A stretch of DNA of 64,000 nucleotides from Monodelphis domestica (GCF_027887165.1 NC_077228.1:429824457-429888456), one strand, 5' to 3'. Shown: positions 1-11,880, counted from the stretch's first letter. Notes: generated from the letters alone by a model not told the origin. Made by a program: numbers and translations.

Positions 1-980
1 ACCACCCAGCCAAGTGCTCAAACAACATCCAGTTAAAGAATCAGGCTTAGATTAAATCTTGCCTTTTTGTACCTCTAGTGGCCACTGTTCTCAAAGGTCT
101 TTTCTCAATACTCTATTTGACTTTGTGTTGTAATATTTCCTTATCTCTTATTAGGATCCTGTGCCCCCAAATCATATTTCAAAGGTTTCTCTTAAAAAAA
201 ACTCTATGGAAGTTATATGAGTCTGAGACAATATTCTTTGGTTATGTCAAGCGAATGAGAAAGTTGGAGGAAGGCAAGAACAAAAATATTATTGTCCTTT
301 ACCTCAAATCTTATGTTACAAATTCCTGCCTTTCACATGAGCAATTGTAGCCAGCAACAAATATCCCAAGCTATGCTATTATTGTCATTCTATAAGCTGG
401 GAACAGTTTTAAATCCCTTATAGCCTATGAAATGACCAGTTACTTGATGAAACAAGTTTTTGCCTTTCCACCCTTGTCCTTAACACAATTTCCATTTCAA
501 GAAAGTCCTAAAGTAATTTGCATTCAGAAGTCCACTTCATTCCAGGGACCCTGCCTTGGGACAGTTCACCAGAGTGGAACACTGTAATGATATTTTTAAA
601 AGAGTTTGATAGAAGAATATGATAAGGCCTTTGGTGTGTGATTTTATATTCATGAAACTGAAAATTCTTCCAATATCTAGAGCACCAACCTGCTTTGAGC
701 TGGCTCTGCTGACCATGTCATTAGTCAGATCCCTCCACTAAGCCACTAGGATAAATTTGTTTTCTACCCCTGAGGCAACATTGCAGTACACAAAGGATAT
801 TCTCAAGTTGCGTTTCCCAATATGTCAATGGTCAATGGTCAATGGTAGAGCAACATGGAATGGTATATGTGGCAGGCACTGAGCCTGATAGGACTTAGAT
901 ACACTTAAACACTGTAGATTATTATTATATTTTTTTAGGATTTAGGAATTAAAACACAAAACCAAGACAAGTAAACTCAA
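1..980. other. Unassigned AT-rich sequence
   Basis: No gene or repeat recognised. A 90-codon open frame at 78-350 has low-complexity hydrophobic content and no family resemblance. A short direct triplication of GTCAATG lies near 823-845. Confidence 0.4.
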
Positions 981-1045
981 ATCAATACAATGAACATTTA
1001 TTAAGGACCCACGATGTTCCAGATACTGTGTAGTTAAAATAGGGT
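980..1045 (-). repeat. L2 3'-end fragment
   Basis: The antisense of the L2 terminal sequence (ACATTTATTAAGGACCCA, then TTCCAGATACTGTG) is clear. Short and diverged. Confidence 0.6.
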
Positions 1046-1059
1046 CTTATCTTTTCTTT

Positions 1060-1625
1060 CAGAATATTTTATTTTTTCCCAATTATAAATAAAATGTTTT
1101 TAACATTTAAAAAATTTTTGAGTCCCAAATTCTCTCTTTTCCTTCCTCCCCTTCTCACTAATTGCTAAGCAATTTGAAATAGGTTATACATATTCAGTCA
1201 TATAAAATTCATTTCCATATTGGGCATGTTGTAAAAAAAGATCCCTCCTTCCTCCCTCAAAATCAAATAAACCAAAACCAAATTAGTTTGCTTTGACCTT
1301 CGTTTAGACTCCATCAATTCTTTCTCTAAAGGTGGATAGCATTTTTCATCATGACTACTTTGCAGCTGCCTTGGATTGTTGTATCACTGATAATAGCTAT
1401 CATCCATACTTGATCACTGTCTAATATTGCTGTTATTGTTTACAATATTCTCTTGGTTCTCTTCATTTCTTTGCATCAGCTCATATAAGTCTTTCTAGGT
1501 TTTTCTGAGAGCATTTTGCTCTTCATTTCTTACAGCAAAATGATATTGTATCACAATCATTTACCACAACTTATTCAGCCATTCCCCATCTAATGGGTAT
1601 CACTTCAATTACCAATTCTTTGAGA
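1060..1625 (-). repeat. L1 3' UTR fragment (marsupial type)
   Basis: Antisense of the marsupial L1 3' UTR. Landmarks are CCATCAATTCTTTCTCTAAA, GGATAGCATTTTTCATCATG, then TATAAGTCTTTC and CAGCCATTCCCCATCTAATG. The same landmarks recur at 9500-10090, 26330-27050, 30090-30415, 41850-42490 and 52560-52935. Confidence 0.8.
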
Positions 1626-1699
1626 CTTGAAATAGGTGAAAAGGAGAAGTCTGGATAGAATGCTCCTCTTTATTTATCTTCCACTTCAGACTTCCTGAC

Positions 1700-2438
1700 T
1701 GTAAGGGTAAATTTAGGGTTGAGACTGAATATAAATTTAATTGGTTGCCAGGGAGTTAATTCAAATTCCAAATAAAATAGTCAAGTCAGTTTGGAAATTT
1801 TATGGTGGTTTAATTAATATAGAGGGAAGGAATTAAGAAGAAGAGAGAGGGAAAAGGGTACAGGATTTCTCCAGCCTAGCCTGAGTCAAGGGGAGTTCAG
1901 AGACCTTCCAGCCACAAAGCCTCCTCCAAGATGAGGGGCCTCCTAGGAGTATGGCATTTTTAGGAAAACTAAAGGAGAAAAAAAGAATCAGCCTAAATTC
2001 CAAGAGAACTCAGTGAAGATGCCTCACCTGAACTAGGCTACTAAACTTTTCCCAGTATTGTATCAAAGATGCTCACTGCCAAACCCGGACAATAGCTGCA
2101 GCCATACCAAGATGCTAAGACTCCCAGCATGCTGCCACCAGCCACTTCTCTGCCACAAGAGCCAGAACCACCTCTTTGCAAAAAGAGGCTGGAGAGAAGA
2201 AGTGATGCAGAATATATAGACCATTTTTTACATCACTTTCTGTGTCTCACATGTACCAATTGTAGCTTAAGCCTGACTTAGGACAGTCCAGGGGGTCTGT
2301 CAGTTGTTTCTGATTTATCATTTGCTAGCAGCACATGTCTATCATAGGCCATCCTTCTCAACACTTAGTCCTTAAGTAGGGGTGTAGACATTCCTGTTTT
2401 GTTAGACCAAGCAGGGTGGAGTAAATCTAAAATTCACA
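1700..2438 (-). mobile_element. Solo LTR, family A (endogenous retrovirus fossil)
   Basis: 739 bp, TGT...ACA ends, collinear with 40610-41352 over its whole length and with parts of 27835-28517 and 63745-64000. On the minus strand it has a TATATATTC-type box near 2210-2220. Flanks TGAC (left) and TGGC (right) are a near-match for the 4-bp target duplication usual in class I ERVs. No internal retroviral sequence adjoins it, so it is a solo LTR. Moderately old by visible divergence between copies. Confidence 0.75.
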
Positions 2439-2509
2439 TGGCTTACATGCTATTCCAGAACTTGAAACTAACCCATAGTGATCTCCTACATCTATTCCTT
2501 TGCACCAGA

Positions 2510-2808
2510 TGTACTCTAGAATGAATTCTCTCCCCTCCACTGTTTCTTAAAATTCTATTTCCTTTTCTCCCCCAAGATTTCTGAGACTACTTTTTGCGTT
2601 AAGCCTTCCTGAGTCCTCTAATTATTAATAACTTTTCTTCTATAACATGGACATCCTTTTGCACTTATATACTTGTATAAATGTGTATCTCAAATAGAAT
2701 AATACACTTCTTGAAGTTGAAAAAACTTTTCAATTTTGTCTCTTGATATCTAGTATTATGCTTTGCACATAATAGATGATTAATTAATGCTCAAACTGAA
2801 TTGCCTTG
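2510..2808 (+). repeat. L2 3' end
   Basis: Sense L2: a CT-rich coding remnant, then the terminal consensus-like stretch (TTTTGTCTCTTGATATCTAG, TTTGCACATAATAGATG, TTAATTAATGCTC). Confidence 0.65.
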
Positions 2809-2904
2809 CCAAAACACAAATTTGACAAAGGTAAGTTTTTAGGTTAATTCAAGGCAATGGTACAATAAGCATTTAGTAAGCATCGAATTTATGCAAATTG
2901 GTAG

Positions 2905-3235
2905 ACTTGTTGTTCATCCTTTGTTTTTGAAGAGGATCAGTGACATAGTTTTGACTTTTGAGTGATTTCGATTTGAGTGAGCTGGAAATACATGGCATTT
3001 TCAGTCTCTTTCTCTTTTCCAGAGAGTGGTAAGATTAGTCAGGAAAACTTGCAGTGAACCACAAGGCAGTGGATGACCCCAAAATCTTTGATGTTTGATC
3101 AATCTAGCATTCCATAGTGCCTGCTTCAGCCACCTTCATGGCTGTTAGAACAAATTGTTCTTATCCACCCATTCTTCAGGGAGAAGTGTTTCCATGCTTG
3201 GGGTAGACACCCTTTGACCCATGGGGGAGATGCAG
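2905..3235 (+). repeat. Medium interspersed repeat, family R (copy 1)
   Basis: Similar to 12425-12860 and, in reverse, to 18195-18660. Shared landmarks: TTGTTCATC then GAAGAGGATCAGTGACAT at the left end, GATTT-GAGTGAG, a CTTCAGCCACCTTCATGGCT block and CATGCTTGGGGTAGAC at the right. The family looks marsupial and non-coding; I cannot name it with certainty. Confidence 0.65.
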
Positions 3236-3239
3236 AATT

Positions 3240-4060
3240 TCAGTTCTTTACATTAACTTCACATATGTCATAAAATAACTCATGACACCCACATAATATC
3301 CCACAAGCATGTAATGCAGGAAAAAGTCTTTAGCATTGGCAAAATCAAGGAAAGAGGGAAAGGGGGATCAGGATAGTTCAAAATAGAAAATAATGCTAGC
3401 AAAGGCATAGAGAAGGTGAATCAATGTGCATATATGGGAGATGGAGAGCAATATCATTTGGCTAGAGCATGGAATGCATGACCTTTTAACAGAAAATGTA
3501 TTTGGCCACCAGAATGGCACTGGCCACGCTCTACCTAAGATTACGAACCAGAGAGCATTAGTTAATTAAAGCAGTATCTCCAAAGTGGGAGCTTGAATGT
3601 AATTATTTATAGTGGAATTTAGCCAGGTCCTATATCAAGCAAACACTTAACTTATCGATCAATTGATACTAAACCCAGATACTATCTCTACCAGTTGGCA
3701 GTGCATTTCTCCAGCAACATTTAGCTAATCCTGGCACAGAATGTTTGCAGCTTTAAAGGCTTAGACAAGATCAGGCAGAGCACCAAAGTGGATGCCACAT
3801 TGTCCTACCATCTGACTGGGGGCTGGAATATCCTTAAAAGGTGCTGGTTTTTCTAGGACTCAGATCCACAGGAGGCCTCTTCCTGGAATGCATAATTGGC
3901 ATCAGTCCAGTGTGAAAACAGTTTCTATCCTGAGAAGAGATGTTTAGAGAAAACCTTGCTACTACTTTGCTTAAAAAAACTGAGGAAAGAAGTTTGTCAT
4001 TTCCAGGTTCAGGTTTGCTTCTGATGCTCTTGATTTTCTCTGATTTTCCAGATCAAGGAA
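3240..4060. other. Unassigned sequence
   Basis: No gene or clear repeat seen. Composition is ordinary for the window. Confidence 0.35.
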
Positions 4061-4064
4061 GAAT

Positions 4065-4555
4065 CCATGAATCAATCCAGCAATCAAAAAGCATTCATTA
4101 AGGATTGGCTGTATTCCAGGCACTGTGCTAGGTGTTGGAGATACAAAGACAGAAATCAAACTGTTCTTGCCCTCGAGGAAATTCCGTTCTAGTGAGACAA
4201 ACATCTTCATTAATGAATGTATTCTATACTTATGTCTATGTAAATATATATATATAAATATATAAAAATTCATGTTTATTTTTGGATAGAAGCACTTCCA
4301 GCTTGGGGATTCAAGAAAGGTCTCAAGTAGGAGTTAAGTGTTTGAACTGGCTTCTCAAGGGAACTAGAGATTCGAAGAAGCAAAGAAAAGGAGAAAATAC
4401 AGTTCAGGCATGGTGGAGAACCTCTGCAAAGGCATGGAGATGGGAGATGGAGTATTATGTGTGAGAAACAGTTAGAAGGCCAGTTTGGATGAACCAAAGA
4501 GGGCCTGAATGAAAGAAATGTAAAATTTGGAAAGAGGGAGACAAAACAAGGGACA
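4065..4555 (-). repeat. L2 (3' end and coding remnant)
   Basis: Antisense L2: GCATTCATTAAGGATTGGCT, CCAGGCACTGTGCTAGGTG, then the GAGGAAATTCC and CAAAGGCATGGAGATGGGAG blocks that match L2 further in. The short open frames here are by-products. Confidence 0.75.
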
Positions 4556-4749
4556 ATAAAGCTTTGATGATTCTGAATGAACTCCTCAAGTCATAAGAAT
4601 AAGTTAGGCACAATAAGAAGACACTAGATGGATAGCCTCCTCCCTACCATCTTGTGGCTGAATTGTAGGTATCTTCTTAATATCTTCATTGGACCTGCTC
4701 CACTTGAGTCTTCTCAAAGTAGCAATCTCCCCACCTGTGACCTGGGATA

Positions 4750-4825
4750 GTATCCTGAGGTCTCTAAGAAGTTGATTCTACCTTGGGGAAGTATCTTGAA
4801 GTCTCTAAGAAGTAGATTCTAGCAA
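4750..4825. repeat. Short tandem duplication, about 38-bp period
   Basis: Two units share TGA-GTCTCTAAGAAG and GATTCTA. A third unit-like stretch (TTGATTCTATCTTGGGG, then TTGAGGTCTTTAATAAATTG) occurs at 5548-5600, on the far side of the L1 pieces. Confidence 0.55.
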
Positions 4826-4834
4826 AGAATTAGA

Positions 4835-5335
4835 AATCAAAGGGATGTTCATTAATTGGGGAATGGCAGAACAAATTGTGGCATATGATTGTGATGGAAA
4901 ATTGCTGCTCCATAAAAAAACAATAAGAAGATTGATTTAGTTTAATATTTTTAAACCTTTACTTTCCATATTAAAATTAATAATCTGTATTGATTCCAAA
5001 GTAGAAGAGTGGTAATGGCTAGACAATGGGAGTTAAGTGACTTCCCCAGGGTCGCACAACTAGGAAGTATTTGAGTTCCAGATTTGAACCCAGGACCTCT
5101 TATCTTTAGGGTTGACTCAATTTACTGAGCAACCTAGCTGCCCCAAGCAAGTTAATTAAAAAAAAAAAAACCTTGGAAAGACATACTTGAAATAATGAAG
5201 AGTGAAATGAGTAGAACCAAGAAAACATTATATAAGCTACAGAACTAATTTTTGAAGAACAACTTGTGAATGTTCACTTCCAGAGAAAGAACTAATAAAT
5301 AGAAACACAAAAGACAATTCATACATACATAGTTT
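4835..5335 (+). repeat. L1 3' UTR split by a SINE
   Basis: ATTAATTGGGGAATGGC and GTGATGGAAAATTGCTG match the sense L1 end at 37180-37240. After the SINE it resumes (AATGAGTAGAACCAAGAAAA, CAGAGAAAGAACTAATAAAT), matching 37300-37470. Confidence 0.75.
4945..5148 (-). repeat. tRNA-derived SINE, group II, inside L1
   Basis: Antisense of the group II SINE: (T)n-AAACCTTTACTTTCCAT, AGTGACTTCCCCAGGGTC, TTTGAACCCAGGACCTC and CAACCTAGCTGCCCC at its 5' end. It divides the L1 3' UTR at 4835-5335. Confidence 0.85.
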
Positions 5336-5399
5336 TTGGTTAGTCTATGCCTTCTATTCTATGGGGAGGTGAGTTGAGATATCTGGGAATAAATTCTGT

Positions 5400-5545
5400 T
5401 TTTAAGTGAATAATCTTATGAAACTCAAACTCCCAAACATATACCCAAAAATCCAAGTGAAAAATAATATGCTTTCATCTGCATTCCTACTTCAACCATT
5501 ATTCCTCTGGAGGTAGATGGCATTAAATTCTATTTTTAAAAAATG
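5400..5545 (-). repeat. L1 3' UTR fragment
   Basis: ATAATATGCTTTCATCTGCA then CCTCTGGAGGTAGATGGCAT, the same block as in the other minus-strand L1 ends. Opposite in strand to the L1 just before it. Confidence 0.6.
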
Positions 5546-5599
5546 TTGATTCTATCTTGGGGCAGGATCTTGAGGTCTTTAATAAATTGATTTTCTGAT

Positions 5600-6160
5600 A
5601 CCCTATGAAGCACTGCTCAGTCTCCCAGATCACTGACATTTCTCCCAGTTTCTTTTCAGAGAATCTGTTGAATTGTTGGAAGGTTTTCATTTGCTCCAAG
5701 TCAAATTCTGGACTTAAGCCCAATTTAGAGCCATAGATTAAATTCAGCAAAACAGCTTTAAAGGTTTATGTGCAGCATCCCATGAATAAGTCAGTAATAA
5801 TTGAAATAGCACCAGGAACTTGCTATATTTCTCCATAATGCATTTAATTTATTTATTCATCAGATCTTTAAGAAAATCTTTCCCTTACCATAAACCTTTG
5901 GGGTATAATATCATTTATAAAATATATAGGTAATTAAAACTCAAAACTATTAAGTCAAAACAAAAGGAGCTGCCTTATTTCCCTGCCAGGCAGAATTTAG
6001 TTGGTTCCAAAGTACAACAGGGCATTTTCTCAGAGATCTGTGGGATAACCTGTCATTTTTAAATGGAAAGGAAAATAATAAAGATTTACTGCCTCTGGAA
6101 ATTGTCCAGTTTCACAAGCTTGTTTTGTGCAGTTTCCTTAGGAGATATATGCAAGTCATC
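5600..6160. other. Unassigned sequence
   Basis: No gene or confident repeat recognised. AT-rich, with only short frames. Confidence 0.35.
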
Positions 6161-6162
6161 CA

Positions 6163-6385
6163 AGAGGCAGCTAGGTGGTACAGTGGATAGAGCACAGTAC
6201 CTCGAGTCAGGAAGACTTATCTTCTTGAGTTCAAATCTGGCCTCAGTCACTAAATGTATGACCCTGAGCAAGTTGCTTAACCCTGTTTGCCTTAGTTTCC
6301 TCATCTGTAAAATGAGCTGAAAAAGGAAATGTCAAACTAGGATCTTTGCCAAGAAAACCTCAAAACAGTCAATTGAACTGAATAC
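6163..6385 (+). repeat. tRNA-derived SINE, group I
   Basis: GAGGCAGCTAGGTGGTACAG, GGATAGAGCA (A box region), GAGTTCAAATCTGGCCTC (B box region), CCTCATCTGTAAAATGAGCTG, then TTTGCCAAGAAAACC. Length and order fit a nearly full MAR1/WALLSI-type element. Confidence 0.9.
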
Positions 6386-6444
6386 AAGTGAAAACATATT
6401 GAAGGTGAAAGCATGGTGGATTTTGCCTAAAAAAAAAAAATAGG

Positions 6445-6620
6445 ATTATCATAACAGCTCTGCCATTACTTGCTGTGTGACCTTGGGCAAATCATTCAAT
6501 TTCTCTGAGCTTCATTTTCTTCATCTAGAAAATGAGAATATTGGTCATCTGACCAATTCTTTAAATTCTTTAATTTAATTCTTTAAATCTCCATCCAGGC
6601 ATCAATCTGTGATTCTATGG
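6445..6620 (+). repeat. MIR core-SINE
   Basis: CTTGCTGTGTGACCTTGGGC, CAATTTCTCTGAGC and CATCTAGAAAATGAG match the MIR sense strand. Confidence 0.8.
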
Positions 6621-6639
6621 CATTGATACTGCTTTTCTG

Positions 6640-7225
6640 GAGACCCCTGGCAGGTCTGACATGAGTCAGAACTGTGAAGTACAAAGTCATCTTCCAAGAT
6701 ATCTTTTTTCATTTCTTAATGGTGCTCACCACTCTCATCATGTCTCCATTATCGCCATATTCATTTGACTCTTACCCCACTCCATCCACTCTCCTCCATA
6801 TGTATAATGCTAAGCTCTGATTATTATCTACTGGCAATGTCTATGAATGGACCAATGGAAAATCAGTCTATCCAAATACATATCATCTGTATAATAGCCA
6901 TCCTTCATCCACTTTGTTTTTCTTTGGTGGATAGTTGGGCTAGATTCTGTGTGACCTCATTTATATAGAGGGATTTGAGAGGCTATAATGATGAGAGAAT
7001 GTCTAGTTTTCTATTTTGTAGAAATTTGAATGATTTTTTTATAAGCAAAGGAGACACTTTGTTGGGGAAGAGTCATGAGATAGTACTTTCAATTTATGAT
7101 ATTCAATGAATTTTGAATTCAATTTATGAAATAAGAAATGAAATTTTTTTAAGTCAACAAACAATAAGCTCAGTGGGATCACTTAATCAGTTATATGACT
7201 ATAAAAATGGTAAGCTTTGGACCAG
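6640..7225. other. Unassigned sequence
   Basis: Nothing recognised. One 67-codon frame at 6765-6968 shows no family features. Confidence 0.35.
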
Positions 7226-7229
7226 AAAT

Positions 7230-7445
7230 AAACAGGATAATAAATTCAGAATGAGAAGAGATCTTATTGAATAGTTAGTCAACCCTCCACCCCCACCCTT
7301 ATTTTTCAGATGAGAAGACTGAGGCCCAGAAAGATAAAATGGTTTTGCTATAGTTATACAGGCACTTAAAGGATCGAGGTGGTATTTGACCCAGGTTGTC
7401 CGGATCTAAATTTAATGCTCTTTCCAATGTGCCATATGGATGATG
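7230..7445 (-). repeat. MIR core-SINE
   Basis: TTTTTCAGATGAGAAGACTG and GAGGCCCAGAAAG are antisense MIR. Confidence 0.75.
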
Positions 7446-7449
7446 TTAG

Positions 7450-8990
7450 GGCATGTAAATTTCTGAAGCCTTCCCATTTCCTTCAAACCTACTCTTGATA
7501 ATGTTGGTTTAGTTTATTCTTATAAAGTTTTGTAAAAATGAGAAAGCAGGCATATAGATTAGACATTATTGATGTTTTTGAATTGCTTTTAAAATGTCAA
7601 TATTATTTTCTCCCTACAAATTTTTCATCCTTGCCACTTTGGGGTATCTTCAGAATATCACACAAAGGCCTTAGAATCTTTTTATCTCTATCAGTGGCCT
7701 CCTTTCTTTACCTGTATTATTATTGTTATTATTATTTGCCCAGGCCAGCCTGTGATTTCAGAAGTTAAATGTCTCCTTGGCTTGAATTTCTCTTCATTGA
7801 TAATGATAATTTATAGATCTGTAGAGTTTCCTAGAGAAAATGAAAGGTTAGGTGTCATTCCCATAGTCACATAGGTGGTGGTTTTCAGAGGTAGGCCTTG
7901 ACCCCTGCTTTCAGTCCTTAAGTCCTTACCATTTTTTCCTTATGACAAGCTACTTCTTTGTCTATTTGTTCTAATTCAGTCATTTTCCACCTTTGTTTTC
8001 TTTAGTGTTAATGCTATTTCATACAATGTGCTAGTCACTATGTTAGAATCTAAATGTGGTCACTACTGTTGACAGAGAGAAAAGAATTTCTTTGGGAAAT
8101 CTTAATAGATCTTTTCCATTTTTCATCTCTGTTGTTTTCCTTCTGTAAGAGAGGAAAGCAGATTCATCATGCTGGAAGACCAACTGGAGCTGGGGAAGGG
8201 AAGGAAGGACAGAGAATTCCGGTGAAAGAACTGAGGAGCTGAGAGAATACAAGCAGTTAACTCACTTCTCTTTGGGAAGCCCTTCAGAGAGGTTGGTCTG
8301 AGAGAACCTCTGAGTCATGGTCATCCTTCGGTGAATCCAGACCCCCTGAGTCCAGTGGAAGACAACAGGAGTGCATAGGACTTTGATATAAAGCCATCCA
8401 TCCCAGGAAGATCTCTCTCCCTCTAAAGTAGTCCTTGAACTTAATACCATAGTTAGGACAGTTAGAAGTCAGGAAAGCTCTCACAATTGACCCCAGAGGG
8501 TCAGACAGGCAAAGCCTGACCCTGCAGGATTTGGGGAGAAGGGGTTCAATTGTTAATCCTTAGGGACTTCCTATTTCCCACTTTCCCATTACCTTATCCC
8601 ACAATCTCACTTACCCTAACTTTTGTGTGATCCTCAAGAATAGCTATTTCTATAGATCAAGTGCCTGCTCATAATATTTAAGGAGAGGGACCAGAAGCTT
8701 TGGGGAGGAGAACTATATTTCCTTCCCAAGGAAGAAGAAGCAGTTCAGTTCTGGATTTCACTTCAACCCTGTCTCTCAAGAAATTATAGTCTATGAATCT
8801 GAAGACAGCCTGTCTGGGTTTACTAGGAAAAGAAAGAGGAGAAACAATCTGTCCCCTCTCTCCACCTTTTTGCTCCGTTCCATCTCCTCCACCCTCTAGT
8901 CCTGAATTAAGTGGTGGGGGACTTCATTTCTTCCCCTCCATTACACTTTGAATTTTATTCCTGACAAATCCTGGAACAATCTAGTTTTAG
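7450..8990. other. Mostly unassigned; short ATT repeat and weak MIR remnant
   Basis: A (TAT)n-like run near 7716-7738 and a weak antisense MIR at 7800-7925 are visible. The part from 8050 to 8950 is unrecognised; it could be a worn LTR or unique sequence. It holds the imperfect inverted repeat at 8484-8552 (see findings). Confidence 0.35.
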
Positions 8991-9014
8991 GTGGATCTCT
9001 TTCTTTTTCTTTTT

Positions 9015-10090
9015 TAAAAATTGAGTTCCAAATTCTTTCCTTCCTTCTCACCTTCCTCCTCTCCCTTCTCCCCAAGATAGTAAGCAGTCTGATAAATCTT
9101 TTTACAGATGTTATCATGTGTAAAGATTAAAATTTAGGGAAGACTGATAGAAATTAGTTTCTCTCTGCAATGAGTATTATATTTTAGAGGTTTATTAAAG
9201 GTTAAGGATTAAAGAAAATACAGAATAAGAAAGCACGTGTCTAGGCCTCTGGCTTAGACAACCTCACCTACATTATGAAAAAGAGCCTCCTCTGCTTGCA
9301 AGTGGAAACAGGAAAGAAAAAGAAGACCCCTCCGTGGGTGGAGACCCTTTAAATAATGAATTGCTCTCAGCCCAGGTGAGAATTCAGTGAGATTACAAAG
9401 CATTTTGGGGAAGTGGAGCAAGGACTTCTGGGGATTGAAGTCCTGGATTCAAGTCCATTTTTACACATGGAAAGTAGTTTTCTGTATTAGTCATTTTGTA
9501 GAAGGGATCTTTGAACAGAAAAATGAAAAAAAATGAATTAAAGTCTGTCTTGGTCTATATTCAGACTCTAATCTATGGAGATGGATACTATTTTTCATCA
9601 TGAATCTTTGAGGTTGTCTTGGATCATTGTATTGCTGAGACTAGCTGGAGCATTCATACTTGCTCATCAACCAATATTGTTGTTACTTTATACAGTGTTC
9701 TGGTTCTGCTCACATCACTTTAAATCAGTTCTGTAAATCTTTCCAGGTTTTTCTGAAGTCATTCTGCTCATTCATTTTTTATAGTATAATAATATTCTAT
9801 TGTAATCATATAACACAACTTTTCCAGCCAATGGACATCCCTTTAATGTTCAATTCTTTGCTAGCACAAAAAGAGGTATAATAAATGTTTTTATACAAAG
9901 AGGTCTTTCCCCCCCCCTATTTTGGATCTCTTTGGGATACAGACCTAATAGTGGTATTATTAGATCAAAGGGTATGTATGCACAGTTTTAGAGCCCTTTG
10001 GGCATAGTTCCAAATGACTCTCCAGAATGGTTGGATCAGATCATGACTCCACCAAAAGTGCATTAGTGTCTTTACAGGTGGATCTCTTAC
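9015..10090 (-). repeat. L1 3' end, interrupted by a solo LTR
   Basis: Antisense L1 3' UTR and ORF2 end in two pieces, 9015-9118 and 9466-10090. Landmarks: TTTTCATCATGAATC, AGCCAATGGACATCCCT, TCAAAGGGTATGTATGCACA, AATGGTTGGATCAGATCATG. Confidence 0.85.
9119..9465 (-). mobile_element. Solo LTR, family B (endogenous retrovirus fossil), nested in L1
   Basis: 347 bp with TGT...ACA ends. On the minus strand it runs TGTAAAAATGGACTTGAATC ... CCTTTAATAAACC (polyadenylation signal) ... TTTACA. It is flanked on both sides by CATG (9115-9118 and 9466-9469), a 4-bp target duplication as expected for class I ERVs, and the L1 reads on across it. Resembles 42670-42914 at its start. No internal sequence adjoins. 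Confidence 0.8.
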
Positions 10091-11510
10091 AAAGATTTCT
10101 ATAAATGTGTTTTCCCCTCTACTTCATTTTATTGTGTTAGATATATAACTCATAATCTTCCTTTATCTTCTTCATAAGATCTTTTAAATAAAAAATTGAT
10201 CTATCTTGCTTTTATATAACTTTCATTTCTAAATACTTCCCTTTTAATTCTCTGCCCCAACAGTGAGCCATTCCATATAATAAAGAATAAAAAAGGAAGA
10301 GAAAAAACTTTTTATAAAATCAAATGATATGTCGACCAAGCCTCTTGTCTGGGATTCATAGCAGATAGCAACCTGAACTATTCTTTGTTCTCTGTACCCA
10401 GCCATTGTGGTTTATGCTGGGTTCATTCCTAGAGAAGCGTAACAGCTAATTAGTATGATTAGATTTCCTATTCTTATATTCCTTGGCTCACTGACAAATC
10501 TTTATCACAGCATCTTGGGGAAAAGTTGCTAACTATAGTTAGTTATACCTGAGATTTATAAGGGGTTCTTCAGGAGGGACAGTCGGAGAGAAACAGAAAT
10601 TGTACTCGATGTACAAACACAAATCAGTATGGGACAAATAGTTTATTCTCAAAATGAGAGAAATGTTAACTATGAGAAAACTAATAGTGTGCATTAATAA
10701 AATGATTTAAATAGAAGTCAGTAACAATCTATAACTGCTCTTGGAATCTGCCAGAAGGCTAGTAATTAAGGCTCAAAAGGACATGAAAGAGTTTGTTGGT
10801 TGGTTGGTTTTTGCCAATTCCTACTACCAGCCTGTCAGTGAAATAGCCAAATGGACCAATCCTTTTTACAATGGTTTCTACATTTGACAAAAAAGCTTCC
10901 TCTGCTATCAATACTGTTGCTCTGGAAGCACAGTAAGCCTGGGCTACCATTTAGCTCTGTTTGCTGATGGGACCTCTGGTGGGACTTCCAGGGAACTCAC
11001 AAGTTTCCCAGAGCAAATGCCTCTCAGGGTCCTTGTTCTCCTAAGATGAGGAAAAAATAAATACAAAGGACTCCAAGGGCCCAAGCCTAATTGAATCCAC
11101 ACTGCATGTAGGGAGTAGAGGCAGGGTTGCCATGAAACTGGGGTTGAAAAAGTCTCAGTGTTTCCCTTATGCCCTACTGGAGTTACATCTTGCCAACTCT
11201 AAAGATAAAGTCAAAAGAACATCAGCTGGAAGCTGTCTCTTACTTTAATAGATGTATTACTTCCTTGCTGCCATTGTCATGGATTTAAGGGTACAACCAA
11301 AGAACCATTCAGGGGCTTTCATTATTTAAATGTCAAGTATTTTTAGCAAGGGGGCACTACATAGATGGAAGAAGGATCACAGCTTGCTTGACTGGAATTA
11401 GCCAGAGAATATCTACACATACTTTATTTCCACTACCCAAATATGATAATATATGCAATATTCTACACCATCTCTGCCAAGAAGGGAGGAAGGTACATTT
11501 CTTTTTTTCT
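10090..11510. other. Unassigned sequence
   Basis: No gene seen. Parts (10330-10950) may be a worn element, but no family is recognisable. A TTGG repeat run (GTTGGTTGGTTGGTT) lies near 10795-10810. Confidence 0.35.
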
Positions 11511-11514
11511 TCTG

Positions 11515-11880
11515 GGGGGGGGGTATAACTTATTCTGCTTATTCCACTTTTTATTAGTTCATAGAAATCTTTCTATGCCTCTGAATTAATTTTTTTAAAT
11601 ACTTACCTTCCATCTTAGAATCAAGTGTGGATGGGTTCTAAGGCAGAGGAGTGGTAAAGGCTAGGTAATGAGGGTTAAGTGACTTGGACAGGGTCACACA
11701 GCTAGGAAGTGTCTGAGACCAAATTTGAACGCAGGACCTCTCATCTCTGGGCCTGGGTCTCAATCCACAGAGCCACCCAGCTGCCTCCATGTCTCTTCAT
11801 TCTTAATACTCATTCCCTATGGCATCATGATATTCTAATACATTCCTATGTTACAATTCATTTACCCATTCTGTAATTAA
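11515..11880 (-). repeat. L1 3' UTR fragment split by a SINE
   Basis: TTAGTTCATAGAAATCTTTC before the SINE, and CATTTACCCATTCT after it, match the diverged L1 antisense (compare 1480-1580). Confidence 0.6.
11588..11788 (-). repeat. tRNA-derived SINE, group II
   Basis: Antisense: CTTACCTTCCATCTTAGAAT, GACAGGGTCACACAGCTAGG, ACGCAGGACCTCTCATC, GAGCCACCCAGCTGCC. Nearly full length. Confidence 0.9.

Noticed and set aside
823-845. GTCAATG triplication as a regulatory array
   Set aside because: Too short; likely replication slippage.
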